A stretch of DNA of 64,000 nt from CBDANW01 sp965197825. Its GTDB lineage: Bacteria > Acidobacteriota > Vicinamibacteria > Marinacidobacterales > DATDRI01. The stretch is taken from NCBI GenBank assembly GCA_965197825.1, contig CBDANW010000003.1:1488001-1552000 (forward strand), in the 5' to 3' direction. The notes under the pieces are model-generated. The model did no database searches, was not told the origin of the DNA, and was given only the letters and a program-made list of their open reading frames with translations. The translations under genes were made by a program, and so were the position numbers. Shown here in pieces: positions 34,691-43,350 of the stretch (position 1 is the stretch's first letter; the number at the start of each line of letters is the position of its first letter).

Positions 34691-35952
34691 TTGGATACTT
34701 GGACACCCGTAGAGATTTGCGCGAGCGCGTCCGCAAATTTGTTCACTTCTTCGAAGGTGTTGTAGTGAACCAGCGAGGCACGCACCGCCCCCTCGCTCTC
34801 CGAAAGCCCCAGCGCTCGCATCAGTCGCGGGCAATGCTGGTGACCATCACGAACCGAGATGCCCTGCTGAGCAAGTCGTCGGGAAACTTCTGGCGCGGCG
34901 ACTCCCTTCACGCTGAAACACAACGTCGGAGTTCGATACGCGTCGTAGTTCGGACCATCGATCCCGTAGATCTTCACTCCCGAGATTTCTCCCACTTGCC
35001 TCAGAAGCTGCCCGGTAAGGTCACGCTCGTAGTGGCGGATTGCTTGCATGCCGCGACGGATGTCACCACGACGTCCCACGGCATCCTGGGGGGCCAACGG
35101 CAACTCGCTCGAGCGACGACCCAGTTCTTCGATGTATTCGATCGCGGCGTCCATGCCGGCCACCGCCTCGTAGCTGTAGGTTCCGGTCTCATACTTGTCG
35201 GGGGCCCGGTCCGCCACGAAGTCCTCCCGGACCATCGGCAGCGAGTCCAGCAGCTCTCGCTTTCCCCACAGGAATCCCATGTGAGGACCGAATATCTTGT
35301 AGCCGGAACAAACCAAGAAGTCACAGCCGAAGAAACGAACGTCTAGAGGACCATGGGGGGCAAAATGCCCGGCATCGACGAAGAGATGGCCGCCGCGGGC
35401 GTGGATACGCTCCGCGATGGGAATCAGGTCCACGATCGTGCCCACCGCGTTGGACGCTTTGGTCACGGCAACGAGTCGGGTTCGGTCAGTCAGGAGCGCG
35501 TCCAGTTTCCCGACATCGAGACGGGCGTCCGACTCCACCGGCCAGAACTTCACCTCGATCCCGAGCTTTTCGAGCGCGAGCCACGGAGCGATATTGGCCT
35601 CGTGGTCGAGCCCGGTGACAACGATTTGGTCGCCCGTCGACAACAGCTCGCCGTAAGCCGCGCTCACCAGCCGAATGAACGCCGTCGCATTGAGTCCGAA
35701 GACGACTTCTTCCGGCTCGTTGGCGTTTAGGAAAACCGCGGCGCTCTCGCGAGCGTGTTGAAGCGTGGCATCGACCTCTTCCGAAGACCGATACCGGCCG
35801 CCGGCTTGCGCGTTGCGCGTCGTGAGATGGCCGGACACGGCGTCCACGACGCTCTGAGGCACCTGAGTTCCGGCCGCGTTGTTGAGAAAAACACGATCCG
35901 GCTCGGCCAGCGCCGGGAAACTTTCACGAACGAAATCCATTGGAAATTGCAT
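34687..35952 (-). CDS. Class-V aminotransferase, cysteine-desulfurase-like
   Basis: A 421-residue PLP enzyme of the SufS/CsdA fold: FLNNAAGTQVPQSVVDAV at the start, GLDHEANIAPWLALEKLG, FVDAGHFAPHGPLDVRFFGC and the PLP lysine in CSGYKIFGPHMGFLWG. Members of this branch (cysteine-desulfurase-like proteins, SufS subfamily) often lack a mobile active-site Cys in the standard place; here the only nearby Cys is in DGHQHCPRLMRALG. No suf or isc gene is adjacent, so a role in Fe-S assembly is not implied. The start at 35952 (MQFPMDF) is the first good one after the repeat region. Confidence 0.85.
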   Translation of the reverse strand: MQFPMDFVRESFPALAEPDRVFLNNAAGTQVPQSVVDAVSGHLTTRNAQAGGRYRSSEEVDATLQHARESAAVFLNANEPEEVVFGLNATAFIRLVSAAYGELLSTGDQIVVTGLDHEANIAPWLALEKLGIEVKFWPVESDARLDVGKLDALLTDRTRLVAVTKASNAVGTIVDLIPIAERIHARGGHLFVDAGHFAPHGPLDVRFFGCDFLVCSGYKIFGPHMGFLWGKRELLDSLPMVREDFVADRAPDKYETGTYSYEAVAGMDAAIEYIEELGRRSSELPLAPQDAVGRRGDIRRGMQAIRHYERDLTGQLLRQVGEISGVKIYGIDGPNYDAYRTPTLCFSVKGVAAPEVSRRLAQQGISVRDGHQHCPRLMRALGLSESEGAVRASLVHYNTFEEVNKFADALAQISTGVQVSK

Positions 35953-36001
35953 TTCGAAATCCTTGTCAGCCGCCGGGGATTCGCTACCGCCGTCTGACCG
36001 C

Positions 36002-36139
36002 CGTCTGACCAATTTGATTGGTAAGATCCCGCATAATGACGGCAGCTAGTTAGTAAGATCCCCGTATATTGACGGCAGAACGGCCGTCTGGCCCGCGTCT
36101 GGCGAAGTTCATTAGGAGGATCCCTTATTGCCGCGGAGT
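36002..36139 (+). repeat. Cluster of 44-nt repeat units
   Basis: A full unit at 36002-36045 (CGTCTGACCAATTTGATT start, GACGGCAG end), a 5'-truncated unit at 36046-36078 sharing TAAGATCCC and TATTGACGGCAG, and a third at 36096-36139 (CGTCTGGCGAAGTTCATT). Additional GTCTG half-sites lie at 35990-36001 and 36085-36095. The third unit contains the stop codon of the response-regulator-like gene (36112-36114) and therefore encodes its last residues. Confidence 0.7.
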
Positions 36140-36480
36140 AGATCGACCAGGTGCGCACTGAACTCCGAGCGAGGCATCACCTTCTCGCACCCGGCTTCAC
36201 GCGCACGCTCTGCTATGTCGGGCTGCGTGTGACGGAGAAAGCCCAGCGTGGGAACCGCTGCCGTCTCGGGCTGCGACTTCAACCTTCTTAGCGACTCGAG
36301 TGCGCCGAGGCCCTCGTCACCCAGATCGAAGACGATCAGCTCCGCGCCGGCCCGAGCCTTTTTCAGCAAGTCGTCCTCAGAAGAAGCGAACGTCAGCTCA
36401 ACCGACGCCTGGAGGGCCGCCGCCTCTATCTTCCCCACGAAAAACAAGTTATTGACCGCAGCTAGAACCCTTCGTGACAT
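36112..36480 (-). CDS. Receiver-like protein without a phospho-acceptor site
   Basis: A 122-residue protein with the layout of a response-regulator receiver domain: VLAAVNNLFFVGKIEAAALQ, then ELIVFDLGDEGLGALESLRRL and AAVPTLGFLRHTQPDIAERA. The Asp in IVFDLG could be the phospho-acceptor, but the acidic pair normally at the N-terminus is missing (VNNLFF), so it is probably a pseudo-receiver. The gene is divergent from ygfZ with a 51-bp spacer holding a TATAAT box. Its last eight or nine codons lie within a 44-nt repeat unit. Confidence 0.6.
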   Translation of the reverse strand: MSRRVLAAVNNLFFVGKIEAAALQASVELTFASSEDDLLKKARAGAELIVFDLGDEGLGALESLRRLKSQPETAAVPTLGFLRHTQPDIAERAREAGCEKVMPRSEFSAHLVDLLRGNKGSS

Positions 36481-36500
36481 GGCAGACCTCACCCGCGCCC

Positions 36501-36510
36501 ATTATAATAG
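36501..36510 (+). promoter_or_regulatory. Probable -10 element upstream of ygfZ
   Basis: ATTATAATAG at 36501-36510 gives a perfect TATAAT about 24 bp before the TTG start of ygfZ. ATTATAAT is itself palindromic, so it could also serve the divergent receiver-like gene. It resembles the box at 8527-8536. Confidence 0.5.
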
Positions 36511-36531
36511 TGGACAAGCAAAGAGGACAAT

Positions 36532-37695
36532 TTGCCTATCAACTCCAAGCCTTCAGCTCTTCGAGACCTGTTTGCAGCCGCTGGAGCCCGATTCGCGACG
36601 CGCCGCGGCCGAGAGGTTCCGGAGGAGTTTGCGGGAGTCGGTGATGAGTATCGGGCCTCCCGGGAATCCGTGGTGGTGGCAGACCGTTCTTACCGCGCCC
36701 GCATCCGGGTAACCGGAAAAGACCGGGTGAGCTTCCTTCAAAACATGCTTACCAACGACGTCAAGGTGCTCGAGCCAGGTCAAGGCATCCCGGCAGCACT
36801 GTTGACCCGAAAGGGTACGTTGATCTCCGATCTCATCGTATATCAGCTCGGCGATGTCGTCTTGCTGGAAATGGAACCGGAGGGCCTGACCCCGGCTCTG
36901 GAGTCTTTCTCCCACTACCTCGTTTCGGAAGACGTCACGCTCGGTGATGCCAGCGATGAAGAAGCTCTTTTCTCCGTCGAGGGTCCAAGAGCCTCGACGC
37001 TCCTCGTGCGACTCCTCGGGGGCCGAACCGAGGACCAGTTCACAGAGCTCGAGACATTCCATTTCATATCGGCGCGTCACGGTGAGCTCGACATTCGTGT
37101 GAGCGCCGCCCGCCACGGACCGGGACTGGCCTTCGATCTAGCTGTGCCCGCGCGGGGTGCTGCCGAATTCCTCGATATCCTCCTCGACGCGGGTCGACCC
37201 CTCGGCCTTCAACTGGCAGGATGGCAGGTCCAGGAGATTCGCCGCATCGAAGCCGGCATCCCTCTACTGGGAACCGATATGGACGCGTCACATTTGCCGC
37301 TGGAAGCCGGTTTGGACCATGCGATCAGCTTCAACAAGGGGTGTTATATAGGACAAGAGTACGTGGTGCGCCTCGCCCATCGCGGGCACGTGAACCGAAA
37401 GCTCATGGGACTGACGCTCGCCGGTCGGACCGTCCCCCAAGCAGGCGACCCGATCCACGCTTCCGGGCATCCCAGTCAGGCTCATCAGGCCGGTCAGGCT
37501 GGTCAGGCCGGTCAACCCCAGCAGGCGGTGGGTCGGGTCACCAGCGCGGCATTCTCCCCGAGCCTGAAACAACCGATCGCGATGGGCTACGTGCAACGTG
37601 CCTTTCTAGAAGCCAACACGGCCGTTTCCATTCGCGACGGCCAAAACGCGCTCGAGGCCCGAGTCACCGCGCTGCCGTTCATCGACCGGCCTTGA
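36532..37695 (+). CDS. ygfZ: YgfZ/GcvT-type folate-binding Fe-S cluster protein
   Basis: A 387-residue tetrahydrofolate-dependent protein needed for some iron-sulfur enzymes. The signature KGCYIGQE is present in NKGCYIGQEYVVRLAHRG. Earlier, FLQNMLTNDVKVLEPGQG and the LLTRKGTLISDLIVY segment match GcvT/YgfZ proteins. It starts with TTG at 36532, 4 bases after AGAGGACAA. A short in-frame tandem (AGQAGQAGQ) lies at about residues 320-330, longer than usual. Same strand as thiI, 31 bp away, suggesting an operon for sulfur and Fe-S functions. Confidence 0.88.
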   Translation: MPINSKPSALRDLFAAAGARFATRRGREVPEEFAGVGDEYRASRESVVVADRSYRARIRVTGKDRVSFLQNMLTNDVKVLEPGQGIPAALLTRKGTLISDLIVYQLGDVVLLEMEPEGLTPALESFSHYLVSEDVTLGDASDEEALFSVEGPRASTLLVRLLGGRTEDQFTELETFHFISARHGELDIRVSAARHGPGLAFDLAVPARGAAEFLDILLDAGRPLGLQLAGWQVQEIRRIEAGIPLLGTDMDASHLPLEAGLDHAISFNKGCYIGQEYVVRLAHRGHVNRKLMGLTLAGRTVPQAGDPIHASGHPSQAHQAGQAGQAGQPQQAVGRVTSAAFSPSLKQPIAMGYVQRAFLEANTAVSIRDGQNALEARVTALPFIDRP

Positions 37696-37726
37696 CGAAC
37701 GTGCCAGAAAAGCAGAAGACAAGACC

Positions 37727-38929
37727 GTGCTAGAGTCCGGCTCCCGGCACGCGGTCGTCCACTACCACGAGATCGCCCTCAAGGGTCGGAATCGGCCTTT
37801 CTTCCTCAATCGCTTGGTCCGCAACATCGAACGGGCGGCGTCGGATCTCCCATTGAAACGCGTCGTTCCCCTTCCCGGGCGGTTGTTGGTCGAACTGGCC
37901 GATGTAGCGGCCTGGCCTCAACTTCGGGAGCGCCTTTCCACCGTGGTCGGCATTGCCAACTTCTCACCCACGCATCGGGTGGAGCTCAACGTCGAGACTC
38001 TCGCAACCGACGTTGTCCGCGCGCTCGAGGGCAAGCGTTTCGAGTCCTTCCGGATTATGACGCGGCGCGCCAACAAGACATTCGGCCGCAACTCGATGGA
38101 GATCGATCGTGAGGTGGGAGCGCGGGTGAAGGAGGCAACCGGAGCGCGGGTGGATCTGACCTCGCCGGAGATGATCGTCTATGTGGAGATCCTTCCCCGC
38201 GAAGCGTTGTTCTATTTCGAGAAGTTCAAAGGCGTGCAGGGGGTGCCGGTGGGCACCGCGGGTCGCGTCACATCACTGATGTCAGGCGGTATCGACTCGC
38301 CCGTCGCCGCCTATCGCATGATGAAGAGAGGATGCCGGGTAGACTTCGTTCACTTCCACAGCGCCCCGTTTCTCTCCAGAGCGTCGCAACAAAAAGTCAA
38401 AGACATTCTCGATCTCCTGACGCGCTATCAGTATCAGTCGCGACTCTACCTGGTCGCCTTCGGCAACCTGCAGCGCCAGATCATGCTCGCGGCACCGGCT
38501 CCCCTACGGGTGATCTTGTACCGCCGATTCATGATGCGCATCGCCTCCATCCTCGCCAAGCATCGGCGCGCCCGGGCGTTGGTGACCGGCGAAAGCCTGG
38601 GTCAAGTCGCCTCGCAAACCCTCGAAAACCTGGCGGTCATCGAGGAGGCGGCGGACCTGCCGGTCCTGCGTCCTCTTATCGGTATGGACAAGAGCGAGAT
38701 CACCAGCCAGTCTCTAGCGATCGGAACCTACGAGATCTCCATCCTTCCCGATCAGGACTGCTGCCAGCTCTTCATTCCCGCTCACCCGGCCACCCGAAGC
38801 CGATTGAACGAGGTCGTGGCGGCTGAGCGTCAGTTGGACGTAAAACGGCTCGTCCAAACCGCGATCGAAAAAGTGGAGGACGCTCGATTCCGTTTCCCGG
38901 CCACAACCCGGGCCATGCAGGCGTCATGA
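37727..38929 (+). CDS. thiI: tRNA 4-thiouridine synthase/thiamine sulfur enzyme
   Basis: A 400-residue enzyme with an N-terminal ferredoxin-like and THUMP RNA-binding region (about 1-170) and a PP-loop ATP pyrophosphatase domain with SGGIDSPVAAYRMMKRG. Later motifs are VTGESLGQVASQTLENL and LIGMDKSEIT. It has no C-terminal rhodanese domain, so sulfur must come from a separate protein. A GTG start at 37727 is used. It follows ygfZ closely. Functions in tRNA s4U8 formation and possibly in thiamine synthesis. Confidence 0.92.
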   Translation: MLESGSRHAVVHYHEIALKGRNRPFFLNRLVRNIERAASDLPLKRVVPLPGRLLVELADVAAWPQLRERLSTVVGIANFSPTHRVELNVETLATDVVRALEGKRFESFRIMTRRANKTFGRNSMEIDREVGARVKEATGARVDLTSPEMIVYVEILPREALFYFEKFKGVQGVPVGTAGRVTSLMSGGIDSPVAAYRMMKRGCRVDFVHFHSAPFLSRASQQKVKDILDLLTRYQYQSRLYLVAFGNLQRQIMLAAPAPLRVILYRRFMMRIASILAKHRRARALVTGESLGQVASQTLENLAVIEEAADLPVLRPLIGMDKSEITSQSLAIGTYEISILPDQDCCQLFIPAHPATRSRLNEVVAAERQLDVKRLVQTAIEKVEDARFRFPATTRAMQAS

Positions 38930-38960
38930 TCGGTGTGCTCTCGACGGAAATCGCCCCCCG

Positions 38961-39779
38961 TCAGAGCGATTCGATGAGTTCAGCCCAAGCTTTCCAGTAG
39001 TCGTCACCGCCAATGAGAAACGTATCGTTGTGCCCGGCACCGGGAATGGCCTTGAAGCGCTTGGGCTCCGAAGCGGCCTGGAACAAGCGCTCTCCTTGCT
39101 CGAAAGGAATCGTTCGATCGCGCGTGCCGTGCAAGATCAGAAGCGGCATCCGGATAGACGAGATCTTCTCCAGATTGTCGTAGCGGGTGCTGACCAGCCG
39201 ACCGAGCGGAAGGAAGGGATAGACCGCGGCCGCCATGTCGGGGATCGAAGTGAAGGGCGACTCCAAGACCAAAGCGGATGCCTGCTTTTCTTGCGCCAGC
39301 TGAACTGCCACCGCGGCTCCCAGGGACTCGCCGAACAACACGATCCGACTGGGGGCAAACCCGCGATCGAGCAAGTACTGGTAAGCCGCCCGCCCATCCG
39401 CGTAGGTCCCCTCTTCATCCGGGCTCCCCTCGCTTTTCCCGTAACCTCGGTAGTCGAAAAGAAAAACGCTCAGCTTCAACCTGGATTGAAGGAGAAGCGT
39501 GCGGTCCAATCGGTGAGAGATGTTGCCCGCGTTTCCGTGACACACCAGGACGGCGAACACAGCATCCGGAACGGGAAGAAACCAACCGTGGAGCCGCAAA
39601 TCGTCCTCGGTGCGCAGCCCTACCTCGTCGAAAGGAAGTCCGAGATCCGTCGGCGTCAGCTCGAGCTCGCGGTAAGGAATGTAGATGAGCTTCTTTTCGA
39701 AGAGCAAGGGGGCCACCTGCAGACCGACGAATGCCAGCAGCACAACAAAGAGCGTGCGCCTGCCTCCGGCCGCTCTCAT
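38961..39779 (-). CDS. Alpha/beta hydrolase (BEM46/YfhR-like), membrane-anchored
   Basis: A 272-residue hydrolase with an N-terminal hydrophobic anchor (TLFVVLLAFVGLQVAPLLF), an oxyanion-hole motif VLVCHGNAGNISHR, nucleophile Ser in LFGESLGAAVAVQLA, an acid in LHGTRDRTIPFEQG and His in PGAGHNDTF. This set fits the BEM46-like group of unknown physiological substrate. Convergent with thiI; its stop is 31 bp from thiI's. Confidence 0.85.
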   Translation of the reverse strand: MRAAGGRRTLFVVLLAFVGLQVAPLLFEKKLIYIPYRELELTPTDLGLPFDEVGLRTEDDLRLHGWFLPVPDAVFAVLVCHGNAGNISHRLDRTLLLQSRLKLSVFLFDYRGYGKSEGSPDEEGTYADGRAAYQYLLDRGFAPSRIVLFGESLGAAVAVQLAQEKQASALVLESPFTSIPDMAAAVYPFLPLGRLVSTRYDNLEKISSIRMPLLILHGTRDRTIPFEQGERLFQAASEPKRFKAIPGAGHNDTFLIGGDDYWKAWAELIESL

Positions 39780-39841
39780 CCTTGTCCCATTATGACAGAC
39801 AAGGACCGTTGGTTCGGAGAATCAGGGAAAGAAGGCTTCCG

Positions 39842-40669
39842 GTGAGCGCTCGAGACGATTTCGCGCAAATGGCGGCGAGAGAAGACGACGCCATCGAGAT
39901 CGATCGGGGCGCGTTGCTCATCGCGGCGGAGGAGTACCCGGATCTCTGGATGGACGAGTATCTGGACAAGCTGGAAGGTTTTGCTCAACGGGTCCTAAAC
40001 CTTCTACACAAAGATGCCGGACCGCACGAAACATTGGCACGTCTCAATCAGGTTCTATTCGAAGAAGAGAGCTTCCGGGGAAGACAGCAAGGAATACTAC
40101 GACCCGCGCAACAGCTACTTCAACGAGGTGATCGACCGGCGCATCGGAATCCCGATTACGCTCTCCGCCGTCTATGGCGAGGTGGCGCGGCGAGTCGGAT
40201 TCCGTTTGCAGGGGGTTTCCTTCCCCGGCCATTTTCTCTTGAAGCATGAGATGGAGGAGGGAGAGATCATCATCGATCCCTTCCACCGAGGACAGATCCT
40301 CACTCACGATGACTGCCGGGCCAGACTGAAGGACAGCTCTCACGGCAAGCTCGAGTTCCATCCCCAGCAGCTCGCCAGCACGTCGCCACGGCTCATGCTG
40401 TTCCGCATATTGGGCAACTTGAAGAGCATCTACGTGAACCGCCGGGAGCACCCGCGGGCCCTTGGCGCGGTGGAGCGCATGCTGCTCCTCGTTCCGGACT
40501 CACCGCCCGAAGTAAGAGATCGCGGCATCCTTCTTTCCGGGGTGGGCCGCCCTCTGGAGGGCATCGGGAGCTGGCCCGATACCTGCGGCTGAAGCCCGAT
40601 GCGGGCGATCGGGAGCGGGTCGAAGGCATCATGGACCGCCTGCGACACCAGGTGGGCATGTCCAACTAG
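39842..40669 (+). pseudogene. SirB1-type transglutaminase-like/TPR protein, two frameshifts
   Basis: The GTG start at 39842 opens a frame with AIEIDRGALLIAAEEYPDL and LARLNQVLFEEESFRG. Near 40080 it shifts to SKEYYDPRNSYFNEVIDRRI, then GIPITLSAVYGEVARRVGFR and GVSFPGHFLLKH, the SirB1 (transglutaminase-like) core. Near 40530 it shifts again to the TPR-like end ELARYLRLKPDAGDRERVEG. It ends MSN and the stop TAG at 40667-40669, whose TA is the IS630 copy 2 target. The family is involved in unknown regulation or envelope functions. Two indels may be real or sequencing faults. Confidence 0.78.
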
Positions 40670-41733
40670 TGGACTGTAACAACTGAACGTTTAGTGGTTT
40701 TAATGCGTCGTGACGGATCGTTGTAGGTCCACTTCACGGGCTTGGGGTCTTCGTTGTACTTGCGAATGTAGCGCATGATCTTGCGGGTCAGGTCGTGGGT
40801 TGACGTGAACACGCCTCGATGGATCAGGGCACGCTCGATCTTGGAGAACCAGAGTTCGATTTTGTTCAGCCAGGAGGAATATGTGGGTGTGAAGTGGAGT
40901 CGGACTTTTGGGTTGGCCTCGAGGAACTGTGCGACCTTGGCGGTCTTGTGAGCCGACAGATTGTCGAGGATGACATGTATTTCGCGCTTTCGCTTGTGGC
41001 TCGCAACCAGCTGCTCCAAGAAGGCGACGAACTCCTGGCTGGTATGGCGGCGGACAGTCTTGCCCAAAACCACCCCCGTCTTCGTGTCGAAGGCGGCGTA
41101 GAGAGAAAGCGTTCCATGCCGGACGTACTCGAAACCGTGTCGCTCGGCCCGCCCGGGAGACAACGGCAAGATCGGGTCCCGTCGATCCAGGGCTTGGATC
41201 GCCGTTTTCTCATCAATACAAAACACCGCAGCGTGCTGAGGTGGATTCATATATAGACCGATGATATCCGCTGCCTTCGTCTCGAAATCCGGATCGTTGG
41301 AGGCCTTGTAATGCTCAATTCGGTGTGGCTGGAGACCATGCTTTTTCCAAGTGCGAGCCACCATCATGTGATGGATTCCCAGCTTCTTCGCAAGTCGACG
41401 CGTGCTCCAGTGAGTCGAGCCGTCGGTCGGTTTTTTCTGCGTCCACGAAAAAATCCGTGCTTCCATCCGAGGCGTGAGCACTTGAATCGGACGCCCCTCG
41501 TGACGCGCGTACAGACCTGCCAGACGCTCCTCCAAGAATCGGCGTTTCCACTTGCTGATAAAAGGCGCCGTGCAGCCCACCGTCTGCTGCACCTGCGTAT
41601 AGCTTGCACCGTCTGCCAGCAAGAGCAACATCCGAGCGATCCGCGCGTCATCCGCTCGACCGCGACGGCTCGAAACTCGTTTGCCAAGCTCCCTATGTTC
41701 CGCTTGAGTCAACACAACGGCTCTCCCTCGCAT
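40666..41733 (-). CDS. IS630-family DDE transposase (copy 2)
   Basis: Nearly identical to the protein at 3810-4877, with one visible change (ARIFSWTQ for ARILSWTQ). The catalytic acids and helix-turn-helix are the same. As in copy 1, the stop TAG is completed by the TA target duplication and the flanking C (40666-40668). The start at 41733 is MRGRAVV. Confidence 0.92.
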   Translation of the reverse strand: MRGRAVVLTQAEHRELGKRVSSRRGRADDARIARMLLLLADGASYTQVQQTVGCTAPFISKWKRRFLEERLAGLYARHEGRPIQVLTPRMEARIFSWTQKKPTDGSTHWSTRRLAKKLGIHHMMVARTWKKHGLQPHRIEHYKASNDPDFETKAADIIGLYMNPPQHAAVFCIDEKTAIQALDRRDPILPLSPGRAERHGFEYVRHGTLSLYAAFDTKTGVVLGKTVRRHTSQEFVAFLEQLVASHKRKREIHVILDNLSAHKTAKVAQFLEANPKVRLHFTPTYSSWLNKIELWFSKIERALIHRGVFTSTHDLTRKIMRYIRKYNEDPKPVKWTYNDPSRRIKTTKRSVVTVH

Positions 41734-41775
41734 GAGAGAGATATTACAACTAAATACTTAAATGTTACAATCCAC
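40669..41775 (-). mobile_element. IS630-family element, copy 2
   Basis: The element spans 40669-41775 between TA duplications (40667-40668 and 41776-41777). The restored target is ACTAGT, the same as for copy 1. It sits in the TAG stop codon of the SirB1-like gene and directly against the fold-back element F2. The right end reads, in reverse complement, GTGGATTGTAACATTTAAGT. Confidence 0.93.
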
Positions 41776-41776
41776 T

Positions 41777-41994
41777 AGTGCCCTGTATCAGTGGATTGTT
41801 GCCTAAATCTCGGCCCCTTTTGCGCGCTGGCTTCGTTGTGACATCGTCCAGTTCGGCCTTCGGCCTAGCCCTCCGCTCGACAGGCTCGCTGCGGAAGGCG
41901 GTCGAAATATCCCAGATATGACTTCGTCAACACGCTTCGCCAGCACACAAAATGACCTCGAGCTTTAGGCAACAATCCACTGATACAGGGCACT
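41777..41994. repeat. Fold-back element F2 (218 bp) with the same core as F1
   Basis: The outer 31 bp of each arm are perfect inverted repeats beginning AGTGCCCTGTATCAGTGGAT. The arms continue imperfectly for another ~45 bp (TTTTG.G.GCTGG shared). The centre holds CAGTTCGGCCTTCGGCCTAG, then CCCTCCGCTCGACAGGCTCG and CTGCGGAAGGCGG, matching the F1 core almost base for base. The outer arms resemble the IS630 ends (GTGsmCTGTA), so it may be a non-autonomous relative. No gene. Confidence 0.72.
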
Positions 41995-42050
41995 CCACCG
42001 CGACCGGCCCGGCTGGGCCGAGCCGACTTCACTTGACTTTACTTGACAGG

Positions 42051-43350
42051 GGGGATGTCCCGGCCGCTGTTGAATTTGGTCGGGTAGCGGCGGCACCTGT
42101 GAATACTCTTAGGCAGCAAACTCATCGCTGTCAAGAGATTTCTGTTTGCTTCTAAGCGCGTGAACGAGAGCGCCCATATGGCGATAGCCTTTGATACGCC
42201 GGAACTTTTTCTGCGCGGTGACGACGCCAAGAGCGGTCCATCGGCGAACCATGGAAGGACTCTACCAACGCTTGACGTTTCTCGATACTCTGCGAATGGT
42301 TCCGTTGAGATTCTCAATGGCGTTCGTCGTGGCAAGAGACTGGCGAAGTAAGGCGGGCAGCGCGAGCTTCACGACCGTGAGTGTCTCTTCCATCCCTTCA
42401 CGAAGGCTTCCGGCAGCTTCGTCGTAGCCGTTTCGCTCGAGCCACGACACCAATGCCTGAAGTCGCTTGCGCGCCTTGTCGGCACTCTTGCACTTGTAGG
42501 CTTCCTTCATCGTCTGGAGCACGTAGGCGTGACGAGACTTGGGAAGGTACGAGCGAAGATTCTGGAGTTTATGGATCTGGCACCTTTGGATGACCGCGAG
42601 GTCCCCCAAAACGTCGACGAGTGCCTTGCGGATGCCTTTGCCTCCGTCCACTACGCAGAGAATCGACTCATCGACGCGCAAGCCTCGCTCGAGAAGGTCC
42701 TGCAACATCGCGGTGCACACCCGAGAGTTCTCCGTCGAGCCCAGCCATATACCCAGGGGCACCTTCGTTCCATCTATTGTGATACCGAGAGTTACGACGA
42801 CGGTCTGTCCGGCCACCTCAAGGCCATCCAGCATCAGTGCCGCAAGCTCGAACTCCTCTAGCCGCCGAGACAGGTATTCCTCGAGCTTCTTAGTCGTCTG
42901 GCTCACGAGGTGACGGCTGGCGGCACTCTTACTCGTGCCACGAGACTTCAACTTGGCCGCGGGTTTGTCCAGACTCGATTCGTAATTTCGGGTCGATACC
43001 CCCACCAAGATCTGATTCAATACTCGCTCTGGAAGCGGGTCTTCTTCGCGGAAGGCTTCGAAGTGTGGAAGCGACGCCTCCTCGCCCGACTTCGAGCGAA
43101 CTCGAGGTCGCGACACTTGGATGCGACGACCACCGAAGCTCAGCTCTCCGTTCGTGCTCCCACAGTGGTTATGAGTTCGCTCCTTCTCGTGCTTGCCCTT
43201 GAGCCCCGCGATCTCCTCGGCGTCCTCTCTGAGCAGTAGGTGCAGAGCTGTCAGTCCTTGCTCGTACACCCATTCCGTCAGATCCGCCTTCGTGGCCGCG
43301 ATCCCAGCTATCATCGGTAGCAGTATCTGACCGACTTGGCCAACTACCTT
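42051..43350 (-). mobile_element. IS-A copy 5, right end missing
   Basis: It begins with the IS-A left terminus GGGGATGTCCCG at 42051 and matches the other copies to 43350, where the match to CAACTACCTT ends and an IS66 sequence begins. About 150 bp of the element, including the transposase start and the right terminus, are missing. The left flank TTGACAGG has no partner. Confidence 0.88.
42109..43350 (-). pseudogene. IS-A transposase with nonsense mutation and lost start
   Basis: The frame is complete from about residue 15 of the reference copy to the stop at 42109, except for one substitution: AAG to TAG at 42262-42264, giving a stop after VSRNVKRW. Comparison with copies 1, 2 and 4 at the same position (CTCTTCC against CTCTACC) shows it is a single-base change. 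The start codon region is deleted by the junction at 43350. Confidence 0.85.

Noticed and set aside
34200..36139. CRISPR-like array suggested by repeated CGTCTGGC units
   Set aside because: Units are not regularly spaced, are degenerate, occur in both orientations and at distant loci, and no cas gene is present.
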